From assembly GCA_018712245.1 (NCBI GenBank), contig DVHE01000017.1, positions 1 through 42,657 on the forward strand: a DNA stretch of 42,657 bases, given 5' to 3'. The notes beneath the pieces were generated by a model that saw only the letters and a list, made by a program, of their open reading frames with translations, did not search any database and had not been told where the DNA came from. How positions within the stretch are numbered: the first letter of the stretch is position 1; each line of letters opens with the position of its first letter. The position numbers and the translations under genes were made by a program. Below, in pieces: positions 30,800 to 39,748 of the stretch. The DNA is from Candidatus Avoscillospira avicola. Its GTDB lineage: Bacteria; Bacillota; Clostridia; Oscillospirales; Oscillospiraceae.

Positions 30800-32532
30800 G
30801 CTTCATCCCCTCCTTCCTCCACATCGCGCTTCGAGGGCAGCTTGACCGCCACCGAGGCGTTCTGCCGGGTGTCCGCCGCCTTGATGAAGGCCAGCAGTCC
30901 CCAGCAGGCAATCATACTGGAGCCGCCGTTGGACACAAAGGGGAAGGTGACGCCGGTCAGCGGCAGCAGGTCCACCGTGCCGAAGACGTTGAGCATGGTC
31001 TGAATGAGCAAAATGGCGCCGGCGGCGCAGGCACCGATGGTGTAAAAGCTGCTGCGGCCCATGGAGGCCGACTTGGCCACGAAGGCCGCCAGACACACCA
31101 CGGCCAGGATCATGAAAATGGCCATCAGCAAGCCCCACTCCTCCGAGACGAAGGCGAAGACCAGGTCCGTGTCCGAGGCAGCCACGTATTTGAGCCAGCC
31201 CCGCCCGGCCCCCAGGCCGAAGAGGCCGCCGGAGGCGATGCACATCATGGAGCGGGTCTGCTGGTAGCCGGTGTCCAGGGCGTCTTCCCAGACGTGGCCC
31301 CAGGCGGAGAAGCGGTTGAGGATATAGGGCTTGAAGCGCAGAGCCAGCACGCCGCCGAAGCCCGTGGCCGTGACGATCAGGGCGATGGTGGCGAAGCTCC
31401 CCGAGCGCATATAGGCGATGACCAGGAAGGCCACGAAGAAGATCAGGGCCGTGCCGAAGTCGCTCAAAAGCACCAGACAGCCGCAGATCAGGGCGGAATA
31501 GGCGATGAACAGGAACATATTCCGCCGGGTCATGATCCGTTGGAGCGTGGAGGCACCGACGAAGATGAAGCACAGCTTCACCAGCTCCGATGGCTGGAAG
31601 GAGACGCCGCCGATGTAGATCCAGTTTTTCGCGCCGTACTGCTCCACGCCGAAGACCAGATTGATGAGCAGCAGGCCCACGCCGCCCACGGCGGCCAGGT
31701 ACCGGAACTTCTTGGCTCGCTCCAGGTCCCGGAGGGACCAGCAGAGAAACAGGAAGACGGCGATGCCTGCGCCCATACTGACGAGCTGCTTGGTGATCTC
31801 GCCGGGGGCGTCTGAGGCGATGACCGCGAGGCCCAGGGTGCAGAGGAAAAAGGCGATAATCTCCACTTCAAAACCGGTGCGGCGGAGGATGCGCATAAAG
31901 AAGAACAGCCCCCACTCCACGGCCATCAGGATCAAAAAGCCGCGGAGGATCAGGTTTCCGCCCTCCTCCGCCCCCAGGGTCAGATTGATCGCCGTGAGGA
32001 TCTGGAAGAGCGTCAGGAAAAAGAGGGTGAAGGCCGGGCGGATGGTGTCGCCGGCCAGGGTGCGCACCGAGGCCTGGATGACCTCCTGCTTTTTGGTGAT
32101 GGGCTCCAGGGTGAACTCCACGCCGCCTAGGGAGATCTTGTCTCCGTAGGAGACCACTTCCATGGCGGTGGCGACGCCGTTGACCTGGATGCCGCCCTTG
32201 GAGCCGACGTCGGAGATGGTCCAGCTGCCGTCGTCATAGCGGGTGAGGACAGCGTGGCTGCGGGAGACGGTTGGGTAGTCCAGCACTACGTCGCAGGTCT
32301 TGGCCCGGCCCAGGAGCGTCTCCCAGTGGGTCACGGGCAGATGGTCGCCGGCGGGGGTGGAGAGCCAGGCCCAGATCTCCGCCTCCTTGTGAAAGAGCAG
32401 CAGAGACCGGGCGCACCGGCCCAAAATCACCAGCGCCAGTACCGGAAACACGTAGCGCAAAACGGCATTGAGCAGGTCTCCTGCAGGAACCTGCTCTGTC
32501 AGCCGGGATAACAGCTCAAAGAATTGGTTCAT
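30796..32532 (-). CDS. FHA-domain fused to FtsW/RodA/SpoVE glycosyltransferase
   Basis: A 578-aa protein. One membrane helix near the N-terminus (LRYVFPVLALVILGRCARSL) is followed by a cytoplasmic FHA domain at about residues 72-145 with the phosphothreonine-binding signature LLGRAKTCDVVL, TVSRSHAVL, and GSKGGIQVNG. Then come ~10 helices of a SEDS glycosyltransferase with GGVSFQPSELVKL, FVSEEWGLL and PFVSNGGSSMIACW. SEDS proteins polymerise lipid II with a bPBP partner, here the next gene. The FHA domain suggests control by a Ser/Thr kinase; no PrkC/StkP gene is in the window. Confidence 0.93.
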   Translation of the reverse strand: MNQFFELLSRLTEQVPAGDLLNAVLRYVFPVLALVILGRCARSLLLFHKEAEIWAWLSTPAGDHLPVTHWETLLGRAKTCDVVLDYPTVSRSHAVLTRYDDGSWTISDVGSKGGIQVNGVATAMEVVSYGDKISLGGVEFTLEPITKKQEVIQASVRTLAGDTIRPAFTLFFLTLFQILTAINLTLGAEEGGNLILRGFLILMAVEWGLFFFMRILRRTGFEVEIIAFFLCTLGLAVIASDAPGEITKQLVSMGAGIAVFLFLCWSLRDLERAKKFRYLAAVGGVGLLLINLVFGVEQYGAKNWIYIGGVSFQPSELVKLCFIFVGASTLQRIMTRRNMFLFIAYSALICGCLVLLSDFGTALIFFVAFLVIAYMRSGSFATIALIVTATGFGGVLALRFKPYILNRFSAWGHVWEDALDTGYQQTRSMMCIASGGLFGLGAGRGWLKYVAASDTDLVFAFVSEEWGLLMAIFMILAVVCLAAFVAKSASMGRSSFYTIGACAAGAILLIQTMLNVFGTVDLLPLTGVTFPFVSNGGSSMIACWGLLAFIKAADTRQNASVAVKLPSKRDVEEGGDEA

Positions 32533-33791
32533 GGATTCTCCTCATTGGATGACGCAAGGTCGGACATCCTCTGGATTTCGCCGTATACGGCGGTATCGGT
32601 GGGCATCCCCTTCCGGGCCAGCCGGCCGGAGACCCACTCGGAGATCAGCGCGTAGAGTACGGCCATGGTCGGCACGCAGACCACCATGCCGGCCAAGCCG
32701 AAGAGGCTGCCTGCCACGGTGATGGCAGTCAGCACCCAGAAGCCGGAGAGGCCGGTGTTGCTGCCGATGATCCGCGGGGCGATGATGTTGCCGTCCACCT
32801 GCTGCAAGATCACGATGAATAGGATGAAGTAAAGGCACTTCCATGGGTCCGCCAGCAAAATCAGCAGCGCGCTGGGCACAGCGCCCAAAAACGGCCCCAG
32901 GATGGGGATGATGTTGGTGACGCCCACCACCGTAGCGATGATGGGGGTGTAGGGCATCCCCATCAGGGTCGTAGCGATATAGGTGATAATGCCTACGATC
33001 AGCGCGTCGGTCAAGGTGCCGACGATGTAGCCGGAGAAGGTCCGGTGGATGCGGCGGGCCGTGTCGAAGAGCCGGTCGGCCAGGCCGGGTCGGCAGAAGG
33101 CCGCCGTGATCTTTTTTGCCTGGGCGAGAAAGCGCCGCCGGGACCAGAGAATGTAAACCGACGCCACAAACCCCAGCGCCAGATCCACCACAAAGCCCAC
33201 CACTGAGATCACCGAGCTGGTGAGGCCCGACAGGAAGTCCCAAATCCGGTTGAAGGTCTGGGGATTGAGCAGATTGGTGAGGCCCTGGTAGGCCCTGGCC
33301 AGCTGGGTTTCCACAAAGGCGCGGAGCTGCGGATCGTCCTCCAGCCACTTGAGGACCGTGGCCTCGGCGTCTTGGAAGTAATCCGGGATGCTGTTGGCCA
33401 GCCCAATCAGCGAGACATAGAGCTGCGGCAGCAGCATGGCGAAAAAGCCCGCCAGCAGGAGCAGCAGCAGAAGCAGCGCCCCCACCACCGAGAGGCCCAG
33501 GCTGAGCTTGTCCCGCCGGGTGTCGGAGAGCTTCGTCTTTTTCAGCCGCCGTTGAAGCCAGGCCTCCAGCCGCTTGGCGATGGGGCTCAGGAGATACGCC
33601 ACCACAGCGCCGGTGAAGATGGGCCGCAGTGCCCCCAGGAAGGCGGAAATCGCGCCGCCGATCTTGGGTAAATATAAGAGCGCGCCCAGCAGCAGCAGCG
33701 ACAGAGCCACCACTGCCAGGATCATCCGCCCCAGCTTGAAATAATAATCATCCGTCCGTTTCAGAACTTGTCTCCTCCTCCTGCTGGGCAT
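32529..33791 (-). CDS. AI-2E family membrane protein, second of a tandem pair
   Basis: A 420-aa protein with about eight helices of the AI-2E (PF01594) type: RPIFTGAVVAYLLSPIAKRLE, a long amphipathic middle region, FSGYIVGTLTDALIVGIITYIA, GVTNIIPILGPFLGAVPSALLILL, IVILQQVDGNIIAPRIIG. Members have been linked to quorum signal or Na+/Li+ transport; the role here is unknown. It overlaps the FHA-FtsW gene by 4 bp. From the ATG at 33791 it would overlap the preceding gene by 44 bp; AGGAGGAGGAGA a few codons in may instead serve a CTG or later start (see findings). Confidence 0.88.
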   Translation of the reverse strand: MPSRRRRQVLKRTDDYYFKLGRMILAVVALSLLLLGALLYLPKIGGAISAFLGALRPIFTGAVVAYLLSPIAKRLEAWLQRRLKKTKLSDTRRDKLSLGLSVVGALLLLLLLLAGFFAMLLPQLYVSLIGLANSIPDYFQDAEATVLKWLEDDPQLRAFVETQLARAYQGLTNLLNPQTFNRIWDFLSGLTSSVISVVGFVVDLALGFVASVYILWSRRRFLAQAKKITAAFCRPGLADRLFDTARRIHRTFSGYIVGTLTDALIVGIITYIATTLMGMPYTPIIATVVGVTNIIPILGPFLGAVPSALLILLADPWKCLYFILFIVILQQVDGNIIAPRIIGSNTGLSGFWVLTAITVAGSLFGLAGMVVCVPTMAVLYALISEWVSGRLARKGMPTDTAVYGEIQRMSDLASSNEENP

Positions 33792-35010
33792 AGCCGTCCA
33801 AATCCGACACCTGCTTGAGGCCGCAGTAGGCGGCGGTCTCCACCGGGCGGTGCTTCCGGCGCAGCTTTTCCGAGACGATCTCGCTCAATAGCATATAGAG
33901 TACCGCAAAAACCGGCACACCCAGCAGCATCCCGGTGAAGCCGAAGAGGCTGCCGGCAACGGTGATGGACACCAGCACCCAAAAGCCGGAGATACCGATG
34001 GTATCGCCCAGGATGCGCGGGCCGATGACGTTGCCGTCCAGCTGCTGGAGGCCGAAGATGAAAAGAATAAAGTAAAGGCACTTCAGGGGGTCCACCAGCA
34101 GAATCAGGAACGCGCAGGGAATGGCGCCGATGAACGGCCCGAAGAAGGGGATCACATTGGTGACGCCCACCACCGTGGCAACCAGGGCCGGATAGGGGAA
34201 GCGGAGGATCAGCGCGCCAATGTAGCAGAGGACGCCGATGATCAGGCTGTCCACCAGCTTGCCGATGATAAACCCGGAGAAGACCTTGTGGATCCGGCGG
34301 CCCAGGTCAAAGAACCGGTCCGCCTTGGACTGGCTCATGGAAGCTACGGCAATTTTCTTGATCTGGGCGAGGAAGCGATCCCGGGACCAGAGGATATACA
34401 CCGCCGCCACCACGCCGATCAGCAGATTGAGCAGGCTCCGCACCACCGACAGCACCGAGGACGTGACGCTGGTGAAGATGGAGTTGATGTTGCCCAGCAG
34501 ATCGGGGTTGATGTACCCCTCCAGGAACTGATAAAACTGCTCCATCAGCTTGTCCACCTGGGCGGCGAGGTCGGGATTGTCGGCCAGGAAACCCAGAACC
34601 CAGGTCTCGGCGTCGCTGTAATAGGTGGAGAGGTTGTTGATAATGCCGACGATGCTCTCATAGAGCTGCGGCAGCAGCATGGAGAAGAACTCATAGAGCA
34701 GCACCAGGGCGAAGAGCAGCGCAAAAATCAGGCTCAGCACCCGGCTCAGCCGGTAGGCCTTTTTTTCGTCCATCTTCCGCCGCAGCAGCGCCGGGTAGAG
34801 CCGCCGGTCCATAAAGTTCATCAGCGGATTGAGGAGGTAGGCGAACACCGCGCCGCTGATGACCGGCGAAAAGGCCCCGAATATCGTTTTGACCACGGCA
34901 AGAAAGCTGCTGAAATTCAGCACGATGGCCAACAGGATGATGCTGACGGCGATGACCGTCAGGATCATCATCCCCAGGTGAAAGTATTGGTTGTCACGCA
35001 GCCTTCTCAC
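33748..35010 (-). CDS. AI-2E family membrane protein, first of a tandem pair
   Basis: A 420-aa paralogue of the next gene, same topology. Matching landmarks: SPVISGAVFAYLLNPLMNFMD, FSGFIIGKLVDSLIIGVLCYI, GVTNVIPFFGPFIGAIPCAFLILL, and IFGLQQLDGNVIGPRILG. ATG 35010 overlaps the stop of nfo (ATGA). The C-terminus is acidic and glutamate-rich. The two genes clearly arose by tandem duplication; relation to the cell-wall genes downstream is by co-transcription only. Confidence 0.9.
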   Translation of the reverse strand: MRRLRDNQYFHLGMMILTVIAVSIILLAIVLNFSSFLAVVKTIFGAFSPVISGAVFAYLLNPLMNFMDRRLYPALLRRKMDEKKAYRLSRVLSLIFALLFALVLLYEFFSMLLPQLYESIVGIINNLSTYYSDAETWVLGFLADNPDLAAQVDKLMEQFYQFLEGYINPDLLGNINSIFTSVTSSVLSVVRSLLNLLIGVVAAVYILWSRDRFLAQIKKIAVASMSQSKADRFFDLGRRIHKVFSGFIIGKLVDSLIIGVLCYIGALILRFPYPALVATVVGVTNVIPFFGPFIGAIPCAFLILLVDPLKCLYFILFIFGLQQLDGNVIGPRILGDTIGISGFWVLVSITVAGSLFGFTGMLLGVPVFAVLYMLLSEIVSEKLRRKHRPVETAAYCGLKQVSDLDGYAQQEEETSSETDG

Positions 35011-35843
35011 GCGTTTGCCTCCTCTCGGCGGAGCAGTTGGATTTCTGCGGCGTAGCCGGGCAGCTCATTGGGCGTCTCCAGCACCATGGGAAGCTGCCGG
35101 AGGGCCGGATGGCGTACGACTGCCGCCAGCGCTTTAAGGCCGATCTTCCCGCCGCCGATCACCGCGTGGCGGTCCTTCCGGGCGCCGCGCTCGTTTTTAC
35201 TGTCGTTGAGGTGGATGGCTCGGAGGTTTTGAAGACCGATCACCCGGTCGAATTCCTCCAGAACGCCGTCCAGGTCGTTTGCGATGTCATAGCCGCCGTC
35301 GTGGACGTGGCAGGTGTCTAGGCATACGCCCAGCCGGTCCGGGCGGTCCGCGGCGTCCAGGATGGCGCGCAGCTCCTCGAAGCTGCCGCCCACCTCGCTG
35401 CCCTTGCCGGCCATGGTCTCCAGCAGCACTACGGTGCGGCCGCCCGGCGGGAGAAGCTGCCGGAGCGTCTCGGCGATGAGGCCGATGCCTGCCTCCGCGC
35501 CCTGCCCGCCGTGGGAGCCGGGGTGAAAGTTATAGTAGACGCCGGGGATCCGGTCCAGCTTGGAGAGGTCGTCCGCCATGGTCTCCAGGGCAAATTCCCG
35601 CACCCGGGGGTCCTTAGAGCAGGGATTGATGGTGTAAGGCGCGTGGGCGATCACCGGCCCCAGGGCGCCGTCGGCCAGCTCCCCCGCCAGCACCGCCGCG
35701 TCCTGGGGGTCAAAGGCCTTGGCCCGACCGCCCCGGGGATTGCGGGTGAAGAACTGGAAGGTGTCCGCCCCGATGGAGGCGGCTGTGCGGCACATGGCGC
35801 CGTAGCCGCCGGACGATGAGAGATGACAGCCCAGATAGGCCAT
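35007..35843 (-). CDS. nfo: Endonuclease IV (AP endonuclease)
   Basis: A 278-aa TIM-barrel enzyme that cuts at abasic sites. The zinc-site segments are present in order: GCHLSSSGGYGAM, APYTINPCSKD, HPGSHGG, LLETMAGKGSEVGG, CLDTCHVHDGGYDI, AIHLNDSKNERGARKDRHAVIGGGKIG, and VLETPNE. SD ggaaagg about 10 bp before ATG 35843. It is first in the transcript that goes on to the AI-2E, FtsW and PBP genes. Confidence 0.96.
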   Translation of the reverse strand: MAYLGCHLSSSGGYGAMCRTAASIGADTFQFFTRNPRGGRAKAFDPQDAAVLAGELADGALGPVIAHAPYTINPCSKDPRVREFALETMADDLSKLDRIPGVYYNFHPGSHGGQGAEAGIGLIAETLRQLLPPGGRTVVLLETMAGKGSEVGGSFEELRAILDAADRPDRLGVCLDTCHVHDGGYDIANDLDGVLEEFDRVIGLQNLRAIHLNDSKNERGARKDRHAVIGGGKIGLKALAAVVRHPALRQLPMVLETPNELPGYAAEIQLLRREEANA

Positions 35844-35872
35844 GGTGTCAGTCCTTTCCTTGGTATTGTTTC

Positions 35873-35901
35873 ATGGTACCACAAAATGTGACGGCGTACA
35901 A
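35873..35901 (-). promoter_or_regulatory. Promoter of the nfo-AI-2E-ftsW-pbp operon
   Basis: Minus strand TTGTAC (35901-35896), 17-bp spacer, TACCAT (35878-35873). Confidence 0.55.
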
Positions 35902-35946
35902 ATTAAGGAATGATAAAGATTTCGGTCTAGCGCTTTTGCGGCGCTT

Positions 35947-36801
35947 CTAGCCCTGCAAATACTGCTTTAAACGCTCCAGGTGCTGCTCGGCCTCTTCCCG
36001 GCCCAGCTCGTACCCCTCCTGGAGGATGGCGGGGTTACGCTCCACCCGTTCCACCCGGAAGCGGCGGTCCGGTCCCAGCACAAAGAGCTTCCCGGCCCTG
36101 GCCAGACGGAGAATCTCCATCCGCTGCTGGTTGAAGAGCTGCGGCTCGTGGAGCAGCAGCGGCAGCAGATTTTTATCCCGCCCATAGACCAGGCGGTAGG
36201 TATGCCGCCGCAGCCGGGAGAGGGGCAGCTTCCGCGCCTGCATGGGCCGCGTCAGTACCAGCACCACCCGGTCGTATTCCGGGTGCCGCTTCCAATAGGT
36301 GAGCGGCGCGTGCTCGGCCACGCCGCCGTCCAGGTACGGTTCTCCGTCAATCCAAATCATCTTGCTGGTCAGCGGCAGACTGCTGGAGGCCAGGATGCAC
36401 TGGTTCAGACACTGGGCAGAGCCTTTTTCAAAGTAAGTGATCTCGCCGGTGCGGCAGTTGGTGGCGCCCACGGCAAAGACGGTGCTGCTCTCCCGGAACG
36501 TGCGAAAATCGAAGGGAATTTTCTCCATCAGGTCAAAAAACATAAATTCATCGCCGATGGAGTTGCCGGAACGCACCAGATTGCGGGCGCTGAAATACCT
36601 GGGATCGTTGCCGTATTCCAGCAGCACCTGTCGGACCCGGCCATGGCACCGGCCCACAAAATGATAGCCGCACATGGCCCCGGCGGAAATCCCGGCCACA
36701 GCGTCGAAGTAGATGCCGGCCTCCAGCAGCACATCCAGTACACCGGCGGTAAAAATCCCGCGGTAAGCGCCGCCTTCCAGCAGCAGCAAGGTCCTGGGCA
36801 T
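35947..36801 (-). CDS. Patatin-like phospholipase
   Basis: A 284-aa patatin-fold lipid acyl hydrolase. It has the glycine-rich oxyanion segment EGGAYRGIFTAGVLD, the nucleophile elbow GISAG (Ser39), and the catalytic Asp158 in LDGGVAEHAPL: a complete Ser-Asp dyad. The subfamily without a signal peptide is common in Firmicutes; substrate unknown. ATG 36801 was chosen (SD ggaaaggaagg); the frame extends to 36849 without an SD. A hairpin CTTCCGCC/GGCGGAAG lies in the leader (36825-36845). The gene is separate from nfo (103 bp gap). Confidence 0.92.
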   Translation of the reverse strand: MPRTLLLLEGGAYRGIFTAGVLDVLLEAGIYFDAVAGISAGAMCGYHFVGRCHGRVRQVLLEYGNDPRYFSARNLVRSGNSIGDEFMFFDLMEKIPFDFRTFRESSTVFAVGATNCRTGEITYFEKGSAQCLNQCILASSSLPLTSKMIWIDGEPYLDGGVAEHAPLTYWKRHPEYDRVVLVLTRPMQARKLPLSRLRRHTYRLVYGRDKNLLPLLLHEPQLFNQQRMEILRLARAGKLFVLGPDRRFRVERVERNPAILQEGYELGREEAEQHLERLKQYLQG

Positions 36802-36975
36802 GGTGATCCTTCCTTTCCAAACCTTCCGCCGGCGCGGCGGAAGAGACAATCATCTTGATGGATGGGCGCGATATCTACCCACAATATGATACCACGCACC
36901 CGCTGGAATTACAAGCGCCGCACTGCGGGGCAGGGCGCAGCGCCGCGGCGCGGAAAAACCGCCGAAAAATAATCC

Positions 36976-37004
36976 TTGACAAATGGTGCTATTTCGTGTA
37001 TGAT
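36976..37004 (+). promoter_or_regulatory. Promoter of tRNA-Ser
   Basis: TTGACA (36976-36981), 17-bp spacer, TATGAT (36999-37004), 29 bp before the tRNA. Confidence 0.8.
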
Positions 37005-37033
37005 ATTCAAGCTGACCGACGAGATGACGCCGT

Positions 37034-37125
37034 GGAGAGGTGGCTGAGCTGGTCGAAGGCGCACGATTGGAAATCGTGTAGGCGTTAATAGCGTCTCAAG
37101 GGTTCGAATCCCTTCCTCTCCGCCA
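37034..37125 (+). tRNA. tRNA-Ser (anticodon GGA)
   Basis: Type-II tRNA with a long variable arm. Acceptor GGAGAGG/CCTCTCC, anticodon stem CACGA/TCGTG with loop TTGGAAA (anticodon GGA at 37069-37071), variable arm GGCGTTAATAGCGTC, T-arm with GGTTCGAATCC, discriminator G and encoded CCA. Reads UCC/UCU. Confidence 0.96.
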
Positions 37126-37127
37126 AA

Positions 37128-37167
37128 CACACCGCAATTTGATTTCAAATTCGCGGTGTGTTTTTTT
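37128..37167 (+). terminator. Terminator of tRNA-Ser
   Basis: CACACCGC / GCGGTGTG with the inner stem AATTTGA / TCAAATT, then seven T (37161-37167). Confidence 0.85.
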
Positions 37168-37188
37168 ACATTTCTAGGAGGTGTGAAG

Positions 37189-37872
37189 ATGCGGCAGAAA
37201 TACTATGAGGCATATGACGACCGGTATCGGCAGATCCACGGGCAGAATTTGCAGTGGTCCAGCGACCAGCCCTCGGCCATCGTGGCCAGGACGATGGAGC
37301 GGTTTTCTATTTCTCGCGGGGACGCGCTGCTGGAGATCGGCTGCGGGGAGGGGCGCGACGCCGCTGTGCTGCTGCGGGAGGGGTATCGTCTTCTGGCCAC
37401 GGATATCTCTCCGGAGGCGATCCGCTATTGCCGGGAAAAGCTTCCGGCGTACGCGGAACAATTTCAGCGCGTCAACTGTGTGGCGGACAAGCTGGAGCGG
37501 CGGTTCGATTTTATCTACGCCGTGGCCGTTGTCCATATGCTGGTCGCGGACGAGGATCGCGACGGCTTCTACGCCTTTGTCCGCGAGCATCTGAAGCCCG
37601 GCGGCGTTGCGCTGATCTGCACCATGGGAGATGGGCAGCTGGAGCTGCAATCCGATGTCGCCGCCGCCTTTGACGTGGCCGAGCGAATCCACGAAGGAAC
37701 CGGGAAAATGGTGCAAGTGGCCGGCACCTCCTGCCGGATGGTCAGCTTTGAAACCTTTTGCCGGGAGCTGCGGCGCAATGGCCTGGCGGTTCTGTCCCAG
37801 GGTTTCACCGCGGTAGAGCCGGACTTCCCGCAGATGATGTATGCCGTGGTCAAGCGGGCTGCGCTGGATTAG
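37189..37872 (+). CDS. Class I SAM-dependent methyltransferase
   Basis: A 227-aa Rossmann-fold methyltransferase: motif I LLEIGCGEGRDAAVLL, motif II LLATDISPEAIRYC, DFIYAVAVVHMLV, HLKPGGVALICTMG. The substrate cannot be deduced; the early MRQKYYEAYDDRYRQIH segment is seen in many small-molecule methyltransferases of Clostridia. ATG 37189 with SD taggaggtg. A copied glycosyltransferase fragment begins just after its stop. Confidence 0.88.
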   Translation: MRQKYYEAYDDRYRQIHGQNLQWSSDQPSAIVARTMERFSISRGDALLEIGCGEGRDAAVLLREGYRLLATDISPEAIRYCREKLPAYAEQFQRVNCVADKLERRFDFIYAVAVVHMLVADEDRDGFYAFVREHLKPGGVALICTMGDGQLELQSDVAAAFDVAERIHEGTGKMVQVAGTSCRMVSFETFCRELRRNGLAVLSQGFTAVEPDFPQMMYAVVKRAALD

Positions 37873-37875
37873 GGA

Positions 37876-38019
37876 AGAACCCCGACGGAAGCGAGCCGCC
37901 TGCCCGCTCCTTCTTTGCCAAGCTCCTTTATCAGATTACCGACCGCATCTCCGACGCCGACATCGTCGACGGCGCCCGGGACTACCGGCGGATGCGCCGC
38001 GGCGTCACGGACGCCATCC
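37876..38019 (+). pseudogene. Fragment of a family-2 glycosyltransferase gene
   Basis: Positions 37891-38019 align without gaps to 40131-40259 in the intact GT2 gene (offset 2240) with about 13 mismatches in 129 bp. The frame is still open and reads RSFFAKLLYQITDRISDADI then VDGARDYRRMRRGVTDAIH, against RSFFAKLFYKIINRISDADI and VDGARDYRLMRRSVVDAIL downstream. No start, no nucleotide-sugar-binding part and no membrane part are present. The rest of 37873-38189 holds nothing else recognised. Confidence 0.85.
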
Positions 38020-38189
38020 ACCGCAGGGGCGCGCGGCGGAAGCATATGCTGCCAGTTAATTGTTTTTCTCTGCTTATTCCCCTATAATCGAGACATTCCT
38101 GCGCTAAACAGCTGCTTTTTCAGCGGGGTACAGGGGAAACGCAGTGTGCCCGGCGTACCGCCTACTGCTGCGAGGGGGGAGGGAAATGC

Positions 38190-39746
38190 ATGAAATCGAG
38201 GCTTTGCGTCTTTCTGCGGCGTGCGATTCACATGGCTTTGCTGCTGGCCCTGCTGCTGTGCATCTGGGTTTTTCTTGGCTATTTCCGGCGCACCATTTTG
38301 GCGGAGCTGGAGCTGCTGCTGTCCGCCGCACCGTGGCTGTGGGCTGCCCTCGGCGCAGCCGCCGTGCTGGCGGCAGGGGCGATTGTCGTTCTTCTCTGGT
38401 ATATCGACCGCGTCCGGCACGTGTCCTGGGTACTCTTTTTCACGGGTGCGGCCCTTTCTCTAGCGGCGGCCCTGGTGCTGTCGCCGCCGCTTCAGTCGGA
38501 CTTCCTGATGCTTTACGATGCCGCTGTTTCCTTCCGCCATGGCAGCCGTGATTACATCTCCTATGTCTACTTTACGCTCTGGGGATACCAGAGCGCCTAT
38601 GTAGCCTGGGAGGCGGCGCTTTTATCCCTGTGGGAAGACCCGCACATGATTCAGATGATCCATTGTCTGCTCTTTTCCGGCACCATCGTCCTGCTGTACC
38701 GTCTGTTCCGGCCCTTTGCATCGGAAAAAACGGCCAGAATGACGGCCCTGTGTACGATGGTGTTTCCTACGGCATTTACCCTGCCCGCTGTGCTGACAAA
38801 CCAGATCCCCGGGGCCTTCTTTCTGGTGCTGGGCGTGTATGTCCTCTGTGGGCGGGAGACACGCGGGCTGAAGCTGTGGCGCTTTCCGCTGAGCGGCGTT
38901 TTACTGCAATTGGGCAATCTGCTCCGTCCCGAGGCTGTCCTCGTGCTGGGTGCGCTGGCAGTCGCAGGGCTGCTCTGGACGCTCTCCAGGCGGGAGCGGC
39001 GCCGCGATTTGCTTTTCGGTGGGCTTCTGCTGCTGGCGTCGTATTTCCTGGTGGGAAAAGCCGCCCATTATCTCACTATCTGGAGCGGACTCAACCCTGT
39101 GGGATTGGTCAACGCGAACCCCTTGTGGAAGGTTGTCTCGGGTCTCAACCCGGAGACCGGCGGCATGTACAGCAACTATGACTGGTACCGCATTTTGGAT
39201 ACGCTCTCTCCCGACGGCCATGTCACGGAGGCTACGCTGAAAATGGAGTGGGATATGATTACTTACCGGCTTCAAATGCCGATACCGGTGCTGGGACAGC
39301 TGGTGCTGGACAAGATTGAAAACCTGTGGGTGAATGATGCGCTCTATCTGGCGACCAGCCGCATCAAGGATGGCTCCTGGAGCCTTTGGTGCGATGTCTT
39401 GCGGGGCATGGATCGCCTGATGGCGCTGCTGGCCGTGGCTGCTGCTGCGTTGGGCGCTGTGCTGCAATGGCGAACGGCCAGGCCGGCGGTCTCCTATCTG
39501 CCGCATCTGGTGGTGCTGGCCTCGTTTTGCGCGTTTCTGCTGATCGAGGTGCAGCCCCGGTATGCCTACCTGCCGTACCTGTTTTTATTCTGGTGCGCCG
39601 GATTTGGTGCGGAAGCGCTGGGGAAACGGCTTCATGCGTTGATGGCGGTCAATAAAACGGCGAAACGGAATTTGCAATTTAAATCAAAGTTGCATCCTGC
39701 CGCTGCTGCGCCGGCGGGGAAACGGTGGCCTTGCCGGGAGGATTGA
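38190..39746 (+). CDS. GT-C-type membrane glycosyltransferase (polytopic)
   Basis: A 518-aa protein with about 11-13 helices. The first loop carries acidic SPPLQSDFLMLYDAAVSF, fitting the Asp-containing loop of GT-C enzymes that use polyprenyl-phosphate sugars. Later come LTNQIPGAFFLVLGVYVLCG, LLRPEAVLVLGALAV and LIEVQPRYAYLPYLFLFWC, features of ArnT/PMT-like enzymes. The tail is soluble and basic. With the GT2 and GtrA genes next to it, it would be the last step of a Gtr-like glycosylation pathway (Gtr-type acceptor modification). The acceptor is unknown. SD gagggggga, ATG 38190. Confidence 0.82.
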   Translation: MKSRLCVFLRRAIHMALLLALLLCIWVFLGYFRRTILAELELLLSAAPWLWAALGAAAVLAAGAIVVLLWYIDRVRHVSWVLFFTGAALSLAAALVLSPPLQSDFLMLYDAAVSFRHGSRDYISYVYFTLWGYQSAYVAWEAALLSLWEDPHMIQMIHCLLFSGTIVLLYRLFRPFASEKTARMTALCTMVFPTAFTLPAVLTNQIPGAFFLVLGVYVLCGRETRGLKLWRFPLSGVLLQLGNLLRPEAVLVLGALAVAGLLWTLSRRERRRDLLFGGLLLLASYFLVGKAAHYLTIWSGLNPVGLVNANPLWKVVSGLNPETGGMYSNYDWYRILDTLSPDGHVTEATLKMEWDMITYRLQMPIPVLGQLVLDKIENLWVNDALYLATSRIKDGSWSLWCDVLRGMDRLMALLAVAAAALGAVLQWRTARPAVSYLPHLVVLASFCAFLLIEVQPRYAYLPYLFLFWCAGFGAEALGKRLHALMAVNKTAKRNLQFKSKLHPAAAAPAGKRWPCRED

Positions 39747-39748
39747 CG

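Noticed and set aside
37758-38087. 109-codon frame containing the glycosyltransferase-like segment as a functional gene
   Set aside because: It begins inside the methyltransferase gene, has no SD, and keeps only ~45 codons of GT2 without catalytic metal-binding or membrane parts.
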